This document shows positions 11,146 to 22,000 of a stretch of 64,000 nt of DNA, piece by piece; the stretch's first letter is position 1, and each line of letters begins with the position of its first letter. The notes under the pieces were generated by a model. The model was given only the letters and a program-made list of their open reading frames with translations, was not told the DNA's origin and searched no databases. The DNA comes from Ascidia mentula (lineage: Eukaryota > Chordata > Ascidiacea > Phlebobranchia > Ascidiidae). A program made the translations under genes and the position numbers. Where the stretch lies: positions 18,166,001 through 18,230,000 of the forward strand of contig OX387203.1 in the NCBI GenBank assembly GCA_947561715.1, in the 5' to 3' direction.

Positions 11146-13491
11146 TTAAAGAACAGTTTGCTTTAACACAAAGAGCTTTTGCCCATCAATGTGGTAAACG
11201 TAAAAAGGAAACTTGCAAGCAAGGTTTTCAAATGCGACACATTCCACACAACAAGGTTTTGCGATTAAATGATGTACACCATACTGGGGATAAAAGTTAG
11301 AACAATATTTTCGAACAACATACATCACTTTACTTTCAAAAATAAACATAGCAAGTATGCAGCCAACATACAAATTTAAATCATGTTTTGACATAATCAC
11401 ATACATGCCAATTTCAAACAAAATATTTTCAACTTTCACTGATTTACCCAATGTGCAATGTAAAATACTATATCCACCCAACTTTATATTATTTACAATT
11501 TCAGAGGAAAACGTAACATTTCTATTAATTATCTCAACATTTGAGTCAAAATAGCCAGTCTCAAGCAGGCATGACTGCAACAATTGGTGACTGTGTGCCA
11601 AAGAATAACATACGTTGATGAAATTTTTGGAATGACGGATTACATTTTTAAAATAAGAGTGTTTACTTTCGAATCGCAATGTGGATGTATAACAAATTAG
11701 GCCAAATTGCAAAATAGTCCAAGGGTAATGTTGTAAGTAATGATGCTTGGGGCGTAAAGGCACTTTGGGAAAAAAATGTGTTCTGTATTCCAAATATTCA
11801 GATATTAAAGAATCTAAATGGCATACGGCATTTACATCTAAATGACAAGACACAATTATCTGAACAATAGAACGCAAGCACATAACAAGTTTCCAAATTG
11901 CATTCTCTGTGTCAACAATTTTATCAAAAATCAGTAGGGGAAACATTCTTAGCATACACCAGTTTTGTGATGCATTTCCTATCAAACGTTTGCCGACAGA
12001 AGATAATTTTACTGGTTTTGAAAGGGCATCCAGGGCGTTGAATTTAAACGACTGTATTCTGCCATTTAAAAAATCCAAAGTAAACCATTTATGTTTTACA
12101 AAATATGCAATGTAAAGCATTAGGTCATACTGTACAACACCTTCAAAAACATCATGAGCTGTACATGGGGGCAAACCAGGGGAAGCAACATGAAAATACT
12201 GCATGTCATTCAAAATGCTTCCCTTCAATCCGTTACTATTTTCCATGTGCAAATTGTCATATATTGATTTAGTGTAAAGTGTTTTTGTACATGCATGGTC
12301 TGTGGAAAACTCTGTACGAGTTATGGTACAATATCTACAAAAATAGGTGGAGGAACTAAAGTTTGTTGTAAAACCACCAAGCCAGTGACTTCCTAGATTG
12401 TCACCACATACACATAACAGGCTGCCACGCACATTAAACCCAACACCAACATCAATACCAGTGGTCTCCAAAGTTTTTAAGTCATCAAGCAATGGTTTAA
12501 ATAACATGCTTTTGTTTTCCTCATTAACATTGGCCTCTTTGCACAATAAAACCAATTGAAAACAATCTATTTTTGATCGGTTACATGGATACAAATTCTG
12601 CAGGGTATAATACACAGCCAAAATCTTGTGCTTTCGTTTGGCGGAACCCAAAGGATTGACAATTTCAAATGCATCTTGGTATAAAATGATTTTTAGTGAA
12701 TATCTGTCATTTTGAAAAAGTGGATTTGACTGAAATATTTTTCCATCTGAAAAGTCATGAAAACCTTCAAAGTGTACCAAGGGGTTCAAAAATTGTTGCT
12801 TAACTTTTTCATCCTTAAAAAATGTTTTCAAAGTGTCCAGAACTGATATATATTGAAATTTGAAATTTGCTGAGTGCCCCAAACTTAGTTCAATTGGAGG
12901 AACATAATTAAACTTCTGCAAAAACTGTTGTTCTCTTAGATAAGATGAGCCAAAATTGGCAGAATCCAAAAAACTGTTCAGCGAATCCTGCTTTTTGAGA
13001 TCATCTAGTATTTTGCTAGATATATCAGTACAAACATTTTCATCTTTCAAAATGGACTCAAGCTGAAAATATATCTGAGAAGTGTACTTTGATAGCAACT
13101 GTTTCCAATACACAATTATTTTATCAACAGTTTGAATTGGTACCAAATATTTATATTGAAGCATAAAATGAAACAGCAAAACATCTTTTTCCCAGTCTTT
13201 GTTAATCTGCGATGTAACACTTCTTTGCTCTTCAGTTTCTAACAGAGTACAATTAACCTCCTCAGTTAAAGTTTCCTGATCTGTTTCGTGTGCCTTTTTC
13301 TGCAGTCCGTCGTGGCAACGAGAAAAATGAGACGAAAACGAGGACACAACTGAATAAGTTTTGTTGCAACTTTCCACGGGGCATTTCATTTCAAATCCTT
13401 GACGGATGTGGTTTTTGTAATCTTTCATTTTCTCCTCCCACGTGTTAAACATTTTTTTGCAAAATTGCAAATCACAGGCCAAGGAGACCAT
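11146..13491 (-). CDS. EnSpm/CACTA transposase (tnp2-like), 781 codons, intact
   Basis: A single uninterrupted frame starting at ATG 13491. Near the N-terminus is a C2H2-type finger (CPVESC at residues 37-42, HFSRCH at 55-60), typical of DNA-binding heads of animal EnSpm transposases. Candidate catalytic acids are D273 in YQDAFEIVNPLGSAKRKHK, D364 in CGDNLGSHWLGGF and E608 in LRFESKHSYFK. CRYC (385-388), HDVFEGVV (446-453) and KHHYLQHYP (582-590) are other family motifs. Function: cutting and joining at the element ends, in the nucleus. The DDE assignment follows the family pattern and is not proven here. A donor-like GGTAAGA just upstream of the ATG leaves open a spliced longer N-terminus. 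Length fits an intact member; no frameshift was seen. Confidence 0.9.
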   Translation of the reverse strand: MVSLACDLQFCKKMFNTWEEKMKDYKNHIRQGFEMKCPVESCNKTYSVVSSFSSHFSRCHDGLQKKAHETDQETLTEEVNCTLLETEEQRSVTSQINKDWEKDVLLFHFMLQYKYLVPIQTVDKIIVYWKQLLSKYTSQIYFQLESILKDENVCTDISSKILDDLKKQDSLNSFLDSANFGSSYLREQQFLQKFNYVPPIELSLGHSANFKFQYISVLDTLKTFFKDEKVKQQFLNPLVHFEGFHDFSDGKIFQSNPLFQNDRYSLKIILYQDAFEIVNPLGSAKRKHKILAVYYTLQNLYPCNRSKIDCFQLVLLCKEANVNEENKSMLFKPLLDDLKTLETTGIDVGVGFNVRGSLLCVCGDNLGSHWLGGFTTNFSSSTYFCRYCTITRTEFSTDHACTKTLYTKSIYDNLHMENSNGLKGSILNDMQYFHVASPGLPPCTAHDVFEGVVQYDLMLYIAYFVKHKWFTLDFLNGRIQSFKFNALDALSKPVKLSSVGKRLIGNASQNWCMLRMFPLLIFDKIVDTENAIWKLVMCLRSIVQIIVSCHLDVNAVCHLDSLISEYLEYRTHFFPKVPLRPKHHYLQHYPWTILQFGLICYTSTLRFESKHSYFKNVIRHSKNFINVCYSLAHSHQLLQSCLLETGYFDSNVEIINRNVTFSSEIVNNIKLGGYSILHCTLGKSVKVENILFEIGMYVIMSKHDLNLYVGCILAMFIFESKVMYVVRKYCSNFYPQYGVHHLIAKPCCVECVAFENLACKFPFYVYHIDGQKLFVLKQTVL

Positions 13492-14023
13492 TCTTACCCT
13501 ACACTAAATAGCAGAACGAAATCTTAACCCAAACAAACATTATTAATTTGTAATTATTCAATTAATGCTACTTGCTCTATCGCTACAATACATAATCTAT
13601 AGCAACTAAAAACATGTTGCACGCGAATGATGCAACTCTCGGCTTCGCCACGAGGCAACTTGCGCATGCGTAGTAGCCGTTATAGACTAACTCGTTATAG
13701 CGAAGAAGGCAGCAGAACTTTATTATATTAGACGGTTAAGAAAGTTAACAAACAATATATAATATTACGTAGTTTGTCACAAGCTGAATGGGATGATTTA
13801 CGTAACATGCCATTTGGCACGAAATATCACCTTTTAACAAGCCATATACATCCCATACATATATAGTTACATTGTTCTATCAGTTGTGAAAAGCAACTTA
13901 CGGCATATTTACGGCATGTTTTCCGTAAACCAACATAATTATACGGAAATTTTCCGTAAATCTAGTTTACGTTCCCATGCCGTAAATACAAAACTGTTAC
14001 GTTTCAAGTAAATATTACGAAAA
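13492..14023. other. 5' non-coding region of the CACTA element
   Basis: About 530 bp between the transposase start and the right terminus. It holds the subterminal repeats and presumably the element promoter, but no clear TATA or initiator can be called. No reading frame of note. Confidence 0.5.
13897..13986. repeat. Right subterminal TTTACGG repeats
   Basis: At least six copies of (T)TACGG or CCGTAA(A) in both orientations within 90 bp. It is the same motif as in the left subterminal cluster. Confidence 0.72.
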
Positions 14024-14035
14024 TTTTTAACAGTG
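14024..14035 (-). repeat. Right terminal inverted repeat of the CACTA element
   Basis: TTTTTAACAGTG, the exact inverse complement of 9152-9163, followed by the duplicated TA and then satellite sequence. Confidence 0.93.
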
Positions 14036-15104
14036 TAGCCACTATACTTTCAAACATGCGTTTTCGTTCGTGAATAAAAACTAAAAGACATACGCCAATT
14101 TGGTTTACACTGCTCGTTTTGTACTGGCATCTAGTATTTGTGTGCAAAATTTCAAGTCGCTTGATACAAAAATGTTCAAATCACAGGCGGACAACTCTCA
14201 AAATTACTTAATTCCAGCCAACCGTAGCCACCATACTTCCAAACATGCGTTTTCGTTCGTGAATAAAAACTAAAAGACATACGCCAATTTGGTTTTCACT
14301 ACTCGTTTTTTACTGGCATCTAGTATTTGTGTGCAAAATTTCAAGTCGTCTGATTCAAAAATGTTCAAATCACAGGCGGGCAACTCTCAATATTAGTTAA
14401 TTCCGCCAAACCTTAGCCACCATAGTTTCAAACATGCCTTTTCATTCGCGAATAAAAAACTAAAAGACATACGCCAATTTGGTTTACACTGCTCGTTTTG
14501 TACTGGCATCTAGTATTTGTGTGCAAAATTTCAAGTCACCTGATATAAAAATGTTCAAATCACAGGCGGACAACTCTCAAAATTACTTAATTCCCCCAAT
14601 CTTAGCCACCATAGTGTCAAACATGCGTTTTCGTTCGCGAATGAAAAACTAAAAGACATAGGCCAATTTGGTTTTAACTGCCCGTTTTGTAGTGGCATCT
14701 AGTATTTGTTTGCAAAATTTCAAGTCGCCAGATATAAAAATGTTGAAATCACAGGCGGGCAACTCTCAAAATTATTTAATTCCGCCCAACCTTAGCCACC
14801 ATAGTTTCAAACATGCGTTTTCGCGCAGAAATAAAAAAACTAAAGGACATACGCCAATTTGGTTTTCACTGCTCGTTTTGTACTGGCATCTAGTATTTGT
14901 GTGCAAAATTTCAAGTCGCTTGATACAAAAATGTTCAAATTGCAGGCGGACAACTTTCAAAATTACTTAATTCCGCCCAACTTTAGCCACCATAGTTTCA
15001 AACATGCGTTTTCGTTCGCGAATAAAAAACTAAAGGACATACGCCAATTTGGTTTTCACTGCTTGTTTTGTACTGCCATCTAGTATTTGTGTGCAAAATT
15101 TCAG
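14036..15104. repeat. 190-bp satellite continuing after the transposon
   Basis: About 5.6 monomers in the same orientation and register as 1-9151; the first bases complete the monomer broken by the transposon. The array stops abruptly inside a monomer at GTGTGCAAAATTTCA (about 15104). Confidence 0.95.
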
Positions 15105-15611
15105 AATTAAGAAATTAATGTTGTAAGTAACGTTAATCACAAGCAGGGCTTCCATTTTTTCTGCATGTCGGACATCATGAGAAAAAATTGTCGTGCGTGT
15201 CTAATAGTAAAAATGTCGTATCTGGTGATTAACGCATGAGAACGACCAGGCTTATTTCGATTACAGGATTCTTGTACTTACATAAGTTTGGTATTCACGC
15301 TAAAATAACGACAAAACATTTATAATCCTTACATGTTGTAAGCTGCTATAATGGTACTTGTTTCGAAACAATGCAACATATGTTCTGTAACAATGTCACG
15401 TGTTCGGTAACAATACCCCATGTTTGGAAACAATGTTTAGTTTTAGGTTTAACGCGCTGATTCACTGAACGGTATAGCAAGTTTTTGCTGGTTTTTGCAT
15501 GGATTTTGTCCGAAAATTTATTGCGGTTGCGTTTATTAGCCATGTAAGCAGACAAATTTGATTCGGGTGGGGAACCCAAACGATGATGCCATTAAGTTTT
15601 CAACACTACGT
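15105..15611. other. Intergenic, with short TAACAATG-type repeats
   Basis: No gene recognised. Around 15345-15440 there are four imperfect copies of a roughly 22-bp unit containing (G)AAACAATG or GTAACAATG. A similar cluster occurs at 33030-33100, so both are probably pieces of one dispersed repeat. Confidence 0.4.
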
Positions 15612-18028
15612 TCACTGTTCAGTTACAAGCTGCTTTTTCATAGTGAATAAAAATACAAATCTCTCCACAAAAGTTGGTTGCGTTTTGAAATTTAACGACT
15701 TATACTGGCACGAACATGTTCGAACCACTTTCCAACCAGCATGTACGGCAAAAAATTGACAAATAACTACATGTTTATAAGAGAATCGTTGCCGTCCAAT
15801 CTTCGAAAATAGATAACTAGTAAGATCAATGTGAATGTTGCAAGATAATTTATTGGCTTTTGTAGATAACAATAGTGTTGGTCTCTTTATGTTACTGCAT
15901 ATCGGTAACTTAAAATTTATTCACGCCGAACAGTGGCGTCGCGTGTCGAACACTTAGATTGTCGAAAAAGGCATAAATCGACACCCTGATCATAAGCAAC
16001 AACACACAGACTTACATATGTTTTGTACGCGACCAGAAGCAGATGATCCCAATGACAACAGCAGCAATAATACTGACATCAAGTGCCAAAGAGACTATGT
16101 TCATAATTGCAGGGTCGTGACTGTATTGGATTGCATCTAACGAACCTGTGAAAATTGCTGCTCAAGGCAAACGAAAGCATTTGTTCGGGAAAGTGAAATT
16201 ACTCTTTCTTGTTTTAATAAAAATGAATTTACGTATGGAGGTTGCAGAATTTGGTTTTGGATCCTTTGTAGCAGAAGTTTGGAAATCAATGACTGCGGTT
16301 GTAGCTGGGTTTGGTTTGTAGGAGGCTGCGTAGGTTGTGGCGTGACTCGTTGCTATTGTCCTCGTTCTTACTGTTGTTGCTGTCATTGTTGTTGTTGTTA
16401 TGCTTGGTGTTACTATCAAACATGTGTACGTCTAACAGTGTTTGTAGAATATTAAACTAATCAAGGTCTCTTGACAGGCTGTCGATCGCGCACCGTATCT
16501 CGATATGTATTTCTGTGTAAATTCCAATACAGCGTTCATACACAAAACTCAGTTTGTTGATGTTCAGAAAAATATATTTCGCAAAAAGACATCATCAGCT
16601 TCTTATTCAAATACAACCCTTTTTTGAATAACATTTATCACAATAAGAAACTGATGGTGCCTTTAGGTGAAATATAACTGAGCTGTCTGCATGAACTGTG
16701 CTAAATTTACATAGAAATACATAACAACCCAACAGTTAATTATTTTGAATCAATGGGTTTTCATGACAAATTATTGTTAGTTGTAAAGTTAGATTTTATT
16801 GAGTTATGATCTATGCGTTCTTTACCAATGCATATTTTCAAAATATAATATTTTTAATGCGTCTGGGTAATTACCTGCTGGTTTCCGCAGTAATTACCTG
16901 CTGGTTCCCGAAGTAACATTGCATTTCGTACTTCTCCACTTGTATGTTAAATCAAGTGAAGTTAATGAATTCATTATCACACAATACTTGGGTCCTGTTG
17001 CGATAGGTTCCTCCAGCGCCCACTGTCCATTGACAATATTTGAAAAACGATGCCCACTTATAGTTGCTTGTTGCTGCATCCCGTTTAACGACCTCTCTTT
17101 AGCAAAATAATCACCATAATGTGGAAGTCTTCGCCTGGTTTTACGGGCAAGTTATTCATCAGGCAGCAAGCTGAACGGGTGAGAATTAAATTGCTCGCAA
17201 TAGTGGCGTAACCGCAGCTCACTCCAATCATAATTGGTTCCAAGACAAGCATGGGAACGTATTTTTGAATTAAATCCATTCAAATAGTGACTGTGCTTTT
17301 CAAAGCGCAATATATTTGCCTTTATTAGAAAGCTGACTGAATTAACATGTTGCAAAACGTTTCCATGTTTCTGTTATGATGAGACATAAGAGTTTATATT
17401 TATCATCTTGTTGCAATACAGAAGTAATGCCATGCGCTCGCATAGCAAGGCATGATCGCCCCACTGCGCAGGCCCTTTATATTTGGCGATCACAGCTTTA
17501 ATATTCTTAGCGATCACAGCTCTTGCTGTAATATTTACGTTTTGTTGTTACATTTGTTACTGTTCCACATAAATATTACGCCAAGAGATGTTAACATTAA
17601 TTGCTCAAAAATATTTTCAATGTTCGCCACAAAAATGTCTGACCGCAAAGAATGGACGCAGTCAGACACATTGGCTACCTGAACCACACATAGTTTCATT
17701 AAACTAGGATTCCGTAGGTTAAACATTAGGTCATAAACTCGCTGTTTTTTGTTCTTTATAAGAGATATTGTAGATTATATTGTTATTTTTCACCACAACT
17801 GGTCCCAATAATTTGTGGATTCCGATCCGGAAAAATTCTTTGGCGCGAATTTCGGCGGTTATCTTGGCCAATAATATCAATCAGGATATAGGTTGAGTTC
17901 TTAATAGATTTTAACAAGCTCATCATTTCCTCAACGGAATTCAATTCAATTTTATTTCTGCACAAATAGAACTGAACGCGTATGAACAATAATAAGGCAA
18001 AACAAAATGGAATGAGGACCGATAACAT
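15612..18028 (-). CDS. Small type I membrane protein with Thr-rich stalk (four exons)
   Basis: Proposed exons: 17794-18028, 16233-16412, 16016-16145, 15612-15894. Phases agree at all three joins, giving about 275 codons. Exon 1 starts with ATG and a hydrophobic signal sequence (MLSVLIPFCFALLLFI), then about 60 residues with one sequon (NST). Exon 2 is rich in Thr (PSITTTTMTATT and onward), a likely O-glycosylated stalk. Exon 3 encodes a membrane span (SIIAAVVIGIICFW) followed by a basic stop-transfer SRTKH. Exon 4 gives a cytoplasmic tail of about 94 residues without a recognised domain. I do not recognise the family; it could be an adhesion or mucin-like surface protein. The last exon is the weakest call, since its acceptor has a poor pyrimidine tract. 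Confidence 0.5.
16651..16676 (+). ncRNA. Degenerate hammerhead-like motif (Penelope-type relic)
   Basis: CTGATGG then GCCTTTAGGT then GAAA. The short stem GCC/GGT with a TTTA loop fits stem II of a minimal hammerhead, but the core CUGANGA has a G in place of the last A. It resembles the copy at 28714. It lies within intron 1 of the membrane-protein gene, opposite strand. Probably an inactive relic. Confidence 0.3.
16677..17793. other. Intron 1 sequence of the membrane-protein gene, no further feature
   Basis: AT-rich sequence. Short open frames exist but have no recognised domains and poor codon character. A weak minus-strand hammerhead-like string lies at 17120-17163 (CTGATGA, later GGCGAAG). 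One minus-strand frame at 17281-17340 has LRFEKHSHY, faintly like the CACTA transposase motif LRFESKHSY; this could be chance. Confidence 0.3.
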
Positions 18029-18066
18029 GATGAGGGAATCGAGTTGATATTCATTCCTTCCTTAGC

Positions 18067-18101
18067 CTGAGGAAGCCATGTTGGATAACAGGCGAAACGT
18101 C
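18067..18101 (+). ncRNA. Hammerhead-ribozyme-like motif, probable Penelope-like element 3' relic
   Basis: Core CTGAGGA (the family core is CUGANGA, seventh base free), then a hairpin, then GAAACGTC. The hairpin pairs GCC with GGC and TGTT with AACA around a GGAT loop, with one bulged A, as stem II should. Stem III would be minimal, as described for hammerheads of Penelope-like retroelements. AATAAA follows at 18106. No reverse transcriptase is seen nearby, so this would be a solo or truncated relic just upstream of the membrane-protein gene. Confidence 0.5.
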
Positions 18102-18110
18102 GGTCAATAA

Positions 18111-19088
18111 AGTAACGTTTTTATTGTGTCGGAGGAACAGATATTAAATTTGACAAAACGATTGTAAAATGTTAGTTAAAGTTTAAATATTTTTTAACGA
18201 AAACACATTAAAGGGATAAAATTAACCGCTCGTTTGTACCAAACGGTAGTTGATGGCAAGAAGAATTAACTTCATACAAAAAACGTTTTGATGCCACGTT
18301 ACGATAAACGCAATTCTTATTGGTGTTTACACTGACAGTTTGTCCTGCCAAGAATTTTACAACATCTTGTTTGCATTAAACCATACTTATCCATGTTATC
18401 CATGATACACAGGATTATGTACAAGGCATGTGAGAGGGGTTTTGAGAGGGTTTTCAACATTTTTCGGTGAAGTTTTGTAGTTGGTAGAATATATTTTCCT
18501 CTCCCGATAGTTTGTATTGGTTTCATGAAACATTTCCAACATCATAACATCATATTTACAAGTAAACGATCATCCAACGACACGATAAGTTCATATTCGT
18601 CGTTAAACACACGGATTTCATCCCCATTATGTTCCAACTTTATCATATTTCATCTCATACGATGGATGGTTGGTACTTTGCACGCCACAAATGCACTCAA
18701 ATGTTTCTCCAATTCGATAGAAAATAAAATAAAGTGGGGAAGTCACTGGAAGCAAAGGGAGTCCCCGCATCATTTTAATGTCCAATCGTTCCAACACTCA
18801 CACATAATAACAGTGTACATGTGTTGGATAACGAGTCCGACCAACTCATCAGGTGACTCATGCCATGCTACATAAAATGATTACTCACATAATACAACTA
18901 AAAAGCATGACCGGGCATTAATAGAGACAAGGAAACCAAAGATGTTATTTGAAATATCAATTTTGTGTTGAAATTACTCTGCCATCACAAATAGTATTTT
19001 AAAGATGGAAGGTAAGCGTATGGAGTCGGTTCTGTCAATTCGATGTCAGAAAAAGTACTTCATATTTTGCACAAAACCGAACCCAAGG
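18111..19088. other. Intergenic region between two minus-strand genes
   Basis: Nearly 1 kb with no recognised gene. Open frames here (for example 18525-18875, plus) show no domain or splice context. Confidence 0.4.
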
Positions 19089-19094
19089 TTTATT
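19089..19094 (-). promoter_or_regulatory. Polyadenylation signal overlapping the receptor stop codon
   Basis: The stop TAA (19094-19096) runs directly into AATAAA (minus strand), sharing one base. If used, the 3' untranslated region would be only about 20-30 nt; a later signal may be used instead. Confidence 0.45.
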
Positions 19095-22000
19095 TACAGA
19101 GCAGTTTCTGCTTCAACCACATGTAAGTTTTGTCGGTTAGCAACCACAGCCACATTTTCCTGTTGCTCTTCCTGTGATTGAGGCCTGAAAACGGCACGTA
19201 GGCCATCCTGGACTCTATCATAAAGCAGTTTCGGTGCGTTGGAGTAGATGAGGGGATTTAGAGAGCTGTTGATGGGGAGTAGGATGATTGCTGACACAGC
19301 GTACATCACTGGAGGCATAGGGAATCCACCAAAGTTTACAAATGCCATGATTGAAATTGGAACCCAGCAGAGAAAATCGGTAATTATCAGCCGGAGGATT
19401 TTCTTTTGCATTTCTGCCGAAACAAACAGCATTTCTGGAATAATATGTTTGCAAATACGAATGCGGTTACCTTTGTTTTGTCTTGCCACCCTGCCATCTC
19501 TTGATCTCTCGTTCACTTTCCTGGCACTGGCAGTTGTCTTCTTGTAAATCCACAAATACGTAATTGCCACGAACATGAAGGCCAGGAAATTAAGAGTAAT
19601 AATAGCGATTGAAAATCCCCATGCCTTGTCGTTGGTCGTTACATACAGTTTGCTAATGCAAACGCTGCTGCTGCTGTAATATCTACACACAGATAATTTT
19701 GGGGCGATAGAATTGAACATTTTGCGATTATAAAAACGTACCCCAAATATCCAGAAATATCAAATAACTCAGTGTAATTGTAATCCTCAAGAATATCCAG
19801 AAGATCCATCCAGGAATTAGCATCATTCACTCGCATGATGGCAGTGTTGAGTACTTGGGAATCGTTGCTTGTGAAGTTGTGTTGGAAAGTTACAAATCGA
19901 TCCATGAAGTTATTCATGCCTGTATACGCAGCGCTAGTGTCATTCGAAACTGGTTTCACCACCAACATCAACGACAATATCTTACTAGAGAAGTCGACTG
20001 CAACATTTTCAAAAAACGGATTCTCATTCATCAAAGCTTTGGTTTCGAACAAATGATGAAGTTGAGTCGTGAGTGGAATAAAAGCAATTGTAAACGAGAA
20101 TGCCCAGGAGAGGATAATGGAAAGGATGACTGTTTTCAATTCCGGTTTCAAGGATGCATCGAGTGGCTGAAACAAAAGAAAAAATTGACGTGTTTTCATT
20201 AAAAGTAATAAGTTTGCAAGCTCGGCGTTCGTTTCAAATCGAGGGATGTGCACAGTTGTCAGTTCGAATCCCATCGGACTGGAAATTGCTCCTTCTTTCT
20301 CTACTCTGTAGTTTCCAAATTGGGCAAAACTGCGTCATTTTAACAATATTCGTTTTAGTTTCGTTTCTCATGTCAGTCTTAGATTCTAGCGATATCTGTG
20401 AGTGTGAAAATAAATAGGTTTCTGGAGATAAAAGATTTCCAGAGAGAAAGTTGTCGTAAAACTTTGGAAAGGGTCGTCACAGGTTCAACGAAATTGGCAA
20501 TAGCTGACTTAACTTAATAAAATTGTTTCACTTACGAATTTCACAGCATAAAGTCGGAATATGGTCAACAGAACCATTGTAAACACCGATGTTTCGCTTG
20601 AAAGCAAAACCAATACCCCCATTGTGGTGCAACTTCCGCTTGATCTCCATATAAGGTCATTGGCACAATAATTTCCGGAGTATCTGACACCAGCGGCGCC
20701 CAGCATGATCAGATAAACTCCCATGAGTAGATCGGAAACGGATAGATTCAAAACAAGCAGATGGTTTGTGCGAAATGCAGCAGATTGTGATTCTGTCGTC
20801 GCCAACGTTTTACCTTCCATCACCATGACAACCTTAAAACAAATTAAAGGAATATAACACGTGTTCTTATTGTGCAACCAAGACTAAACAAACTTTGTTT
20901 ATTTTACCAAATTTCCGGCAATGGCGAGCATCCCCATTATCCACACAATGGCTCGTAGAAATGGGTTTGCAATCAACTCGTATCGTGATGAAAATATGTT
21001 TTCGTCAATCACTTTTGTATTTGTTGGGCACTCGTCTGACCAATCAGAGCAGTCGCCGACTCCATTGAATTTCTATGTGGAGTAAATTAAAGAAAACTTT
21101 GTAGTTAAGTTGGTCATATTGGCGTCTGTAAACAGCACAATGCGAAATTACTGTTTTGTATGTAATTGGTGAACAACGGAACTATGGAAATTGGATAAAA
21201 AATGTGTACTGCAATATACATGTGTAGTTTTATATACGTTAATTGGCCAGAAAAGTGGCGAGAAATATAAGAAATAATTGGTAGACTGACAGTTCTCATC
21301 TAGTGGCAAACGTTGAGGTGTGCTTGTGTGGTTAGGTGTAAAGAACATGATTTGTGCAGTGGGTCGCACTTTATTCTTTGGTATTCGTCCTTTTAACATT
21401 GGGCGCTTCTGAAGTTTCTTTCATATTGACGTAACTTTATTTAATTGTGAAAGAAGCCGCCTCTGTAGTTCGGCTCCCAACTTTTGTGTTGACGGTGAGT
21501 CGTTAGTGCAGGGTGAACTGAGCGTTTACCGTAGTTGAGGTTGGAAAATTAGGCGCTAAAAACGGAGAAAAGGTCTTTCCAAATCGAACCTAGAACTTCC
21601 ATACCCGCCCTCCCAATAACTTTAGTCCGAATTCGGGTTCGCTGAATTAATTTCGGTCACAAAAGTAACTTGCACGGAATCAAAACATCTTTGCTACAGG
21701 AAAAAAACTTAAATATTGTTAACATGTGTTTACCTTCTCTTTCTTAACGAACAATGGATCTTTGTTTTCGCAATAAAACCTCCCGTCCTTTGTGCAGTTT
21801 ATTTCGTCACTTTGATTATCGCAGTTAATTGTGAGGTCACAAACATCCGATGCGTTGACAGAAATCTGTCACAGAAATCTGGGAAATACTTAAACCGTCT
21901 TTGTGGTTAACTGTGTGCGAAAGATTCAACAAAGGGCATTATGACAAACAATACTGAACAACAGACACCGATAACTATTTGACTTTTATAGTTAAAATAC

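Larger units (their letters stand above)
9152..14035 (-). mobile_element. Complete EnSpm/CACTA DNA transposon inserted in the satellite
   Basis: The 4,884-bp element starts CACTGTTAAAAA and ends with the exact inverse TTTTTAACAGTG. It is flanked on both sides by TA (9150-9151 and 14036-14037). Joining the flanks restores the satellite sequence CCAACCTTAGCCAC, so both ends are exact. It carries subterminal TTTACGG/CCGTAAA repeats, an uninterrupted transposase of the tnp2-like (EnSpm) type and a spliced SAM-domain gene, all reading on the minus strand. CACT(A/G) termini, a 2-3 bp duplication, subterminal repeats and this transposase are the standard marks of the CACTA superfamily. The assignment is from motifs, not a search. 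Both reading frames are intact, so the copy may be recent or active. Confidence 0.92.

Noticed and set aside
17085..17355. Second CACTA transposase remnant (LRFEKHSHY)
   Set aside because: Only one short motif resembles the family; the rest does not align by eye, so it is mentioned only as a possibility.
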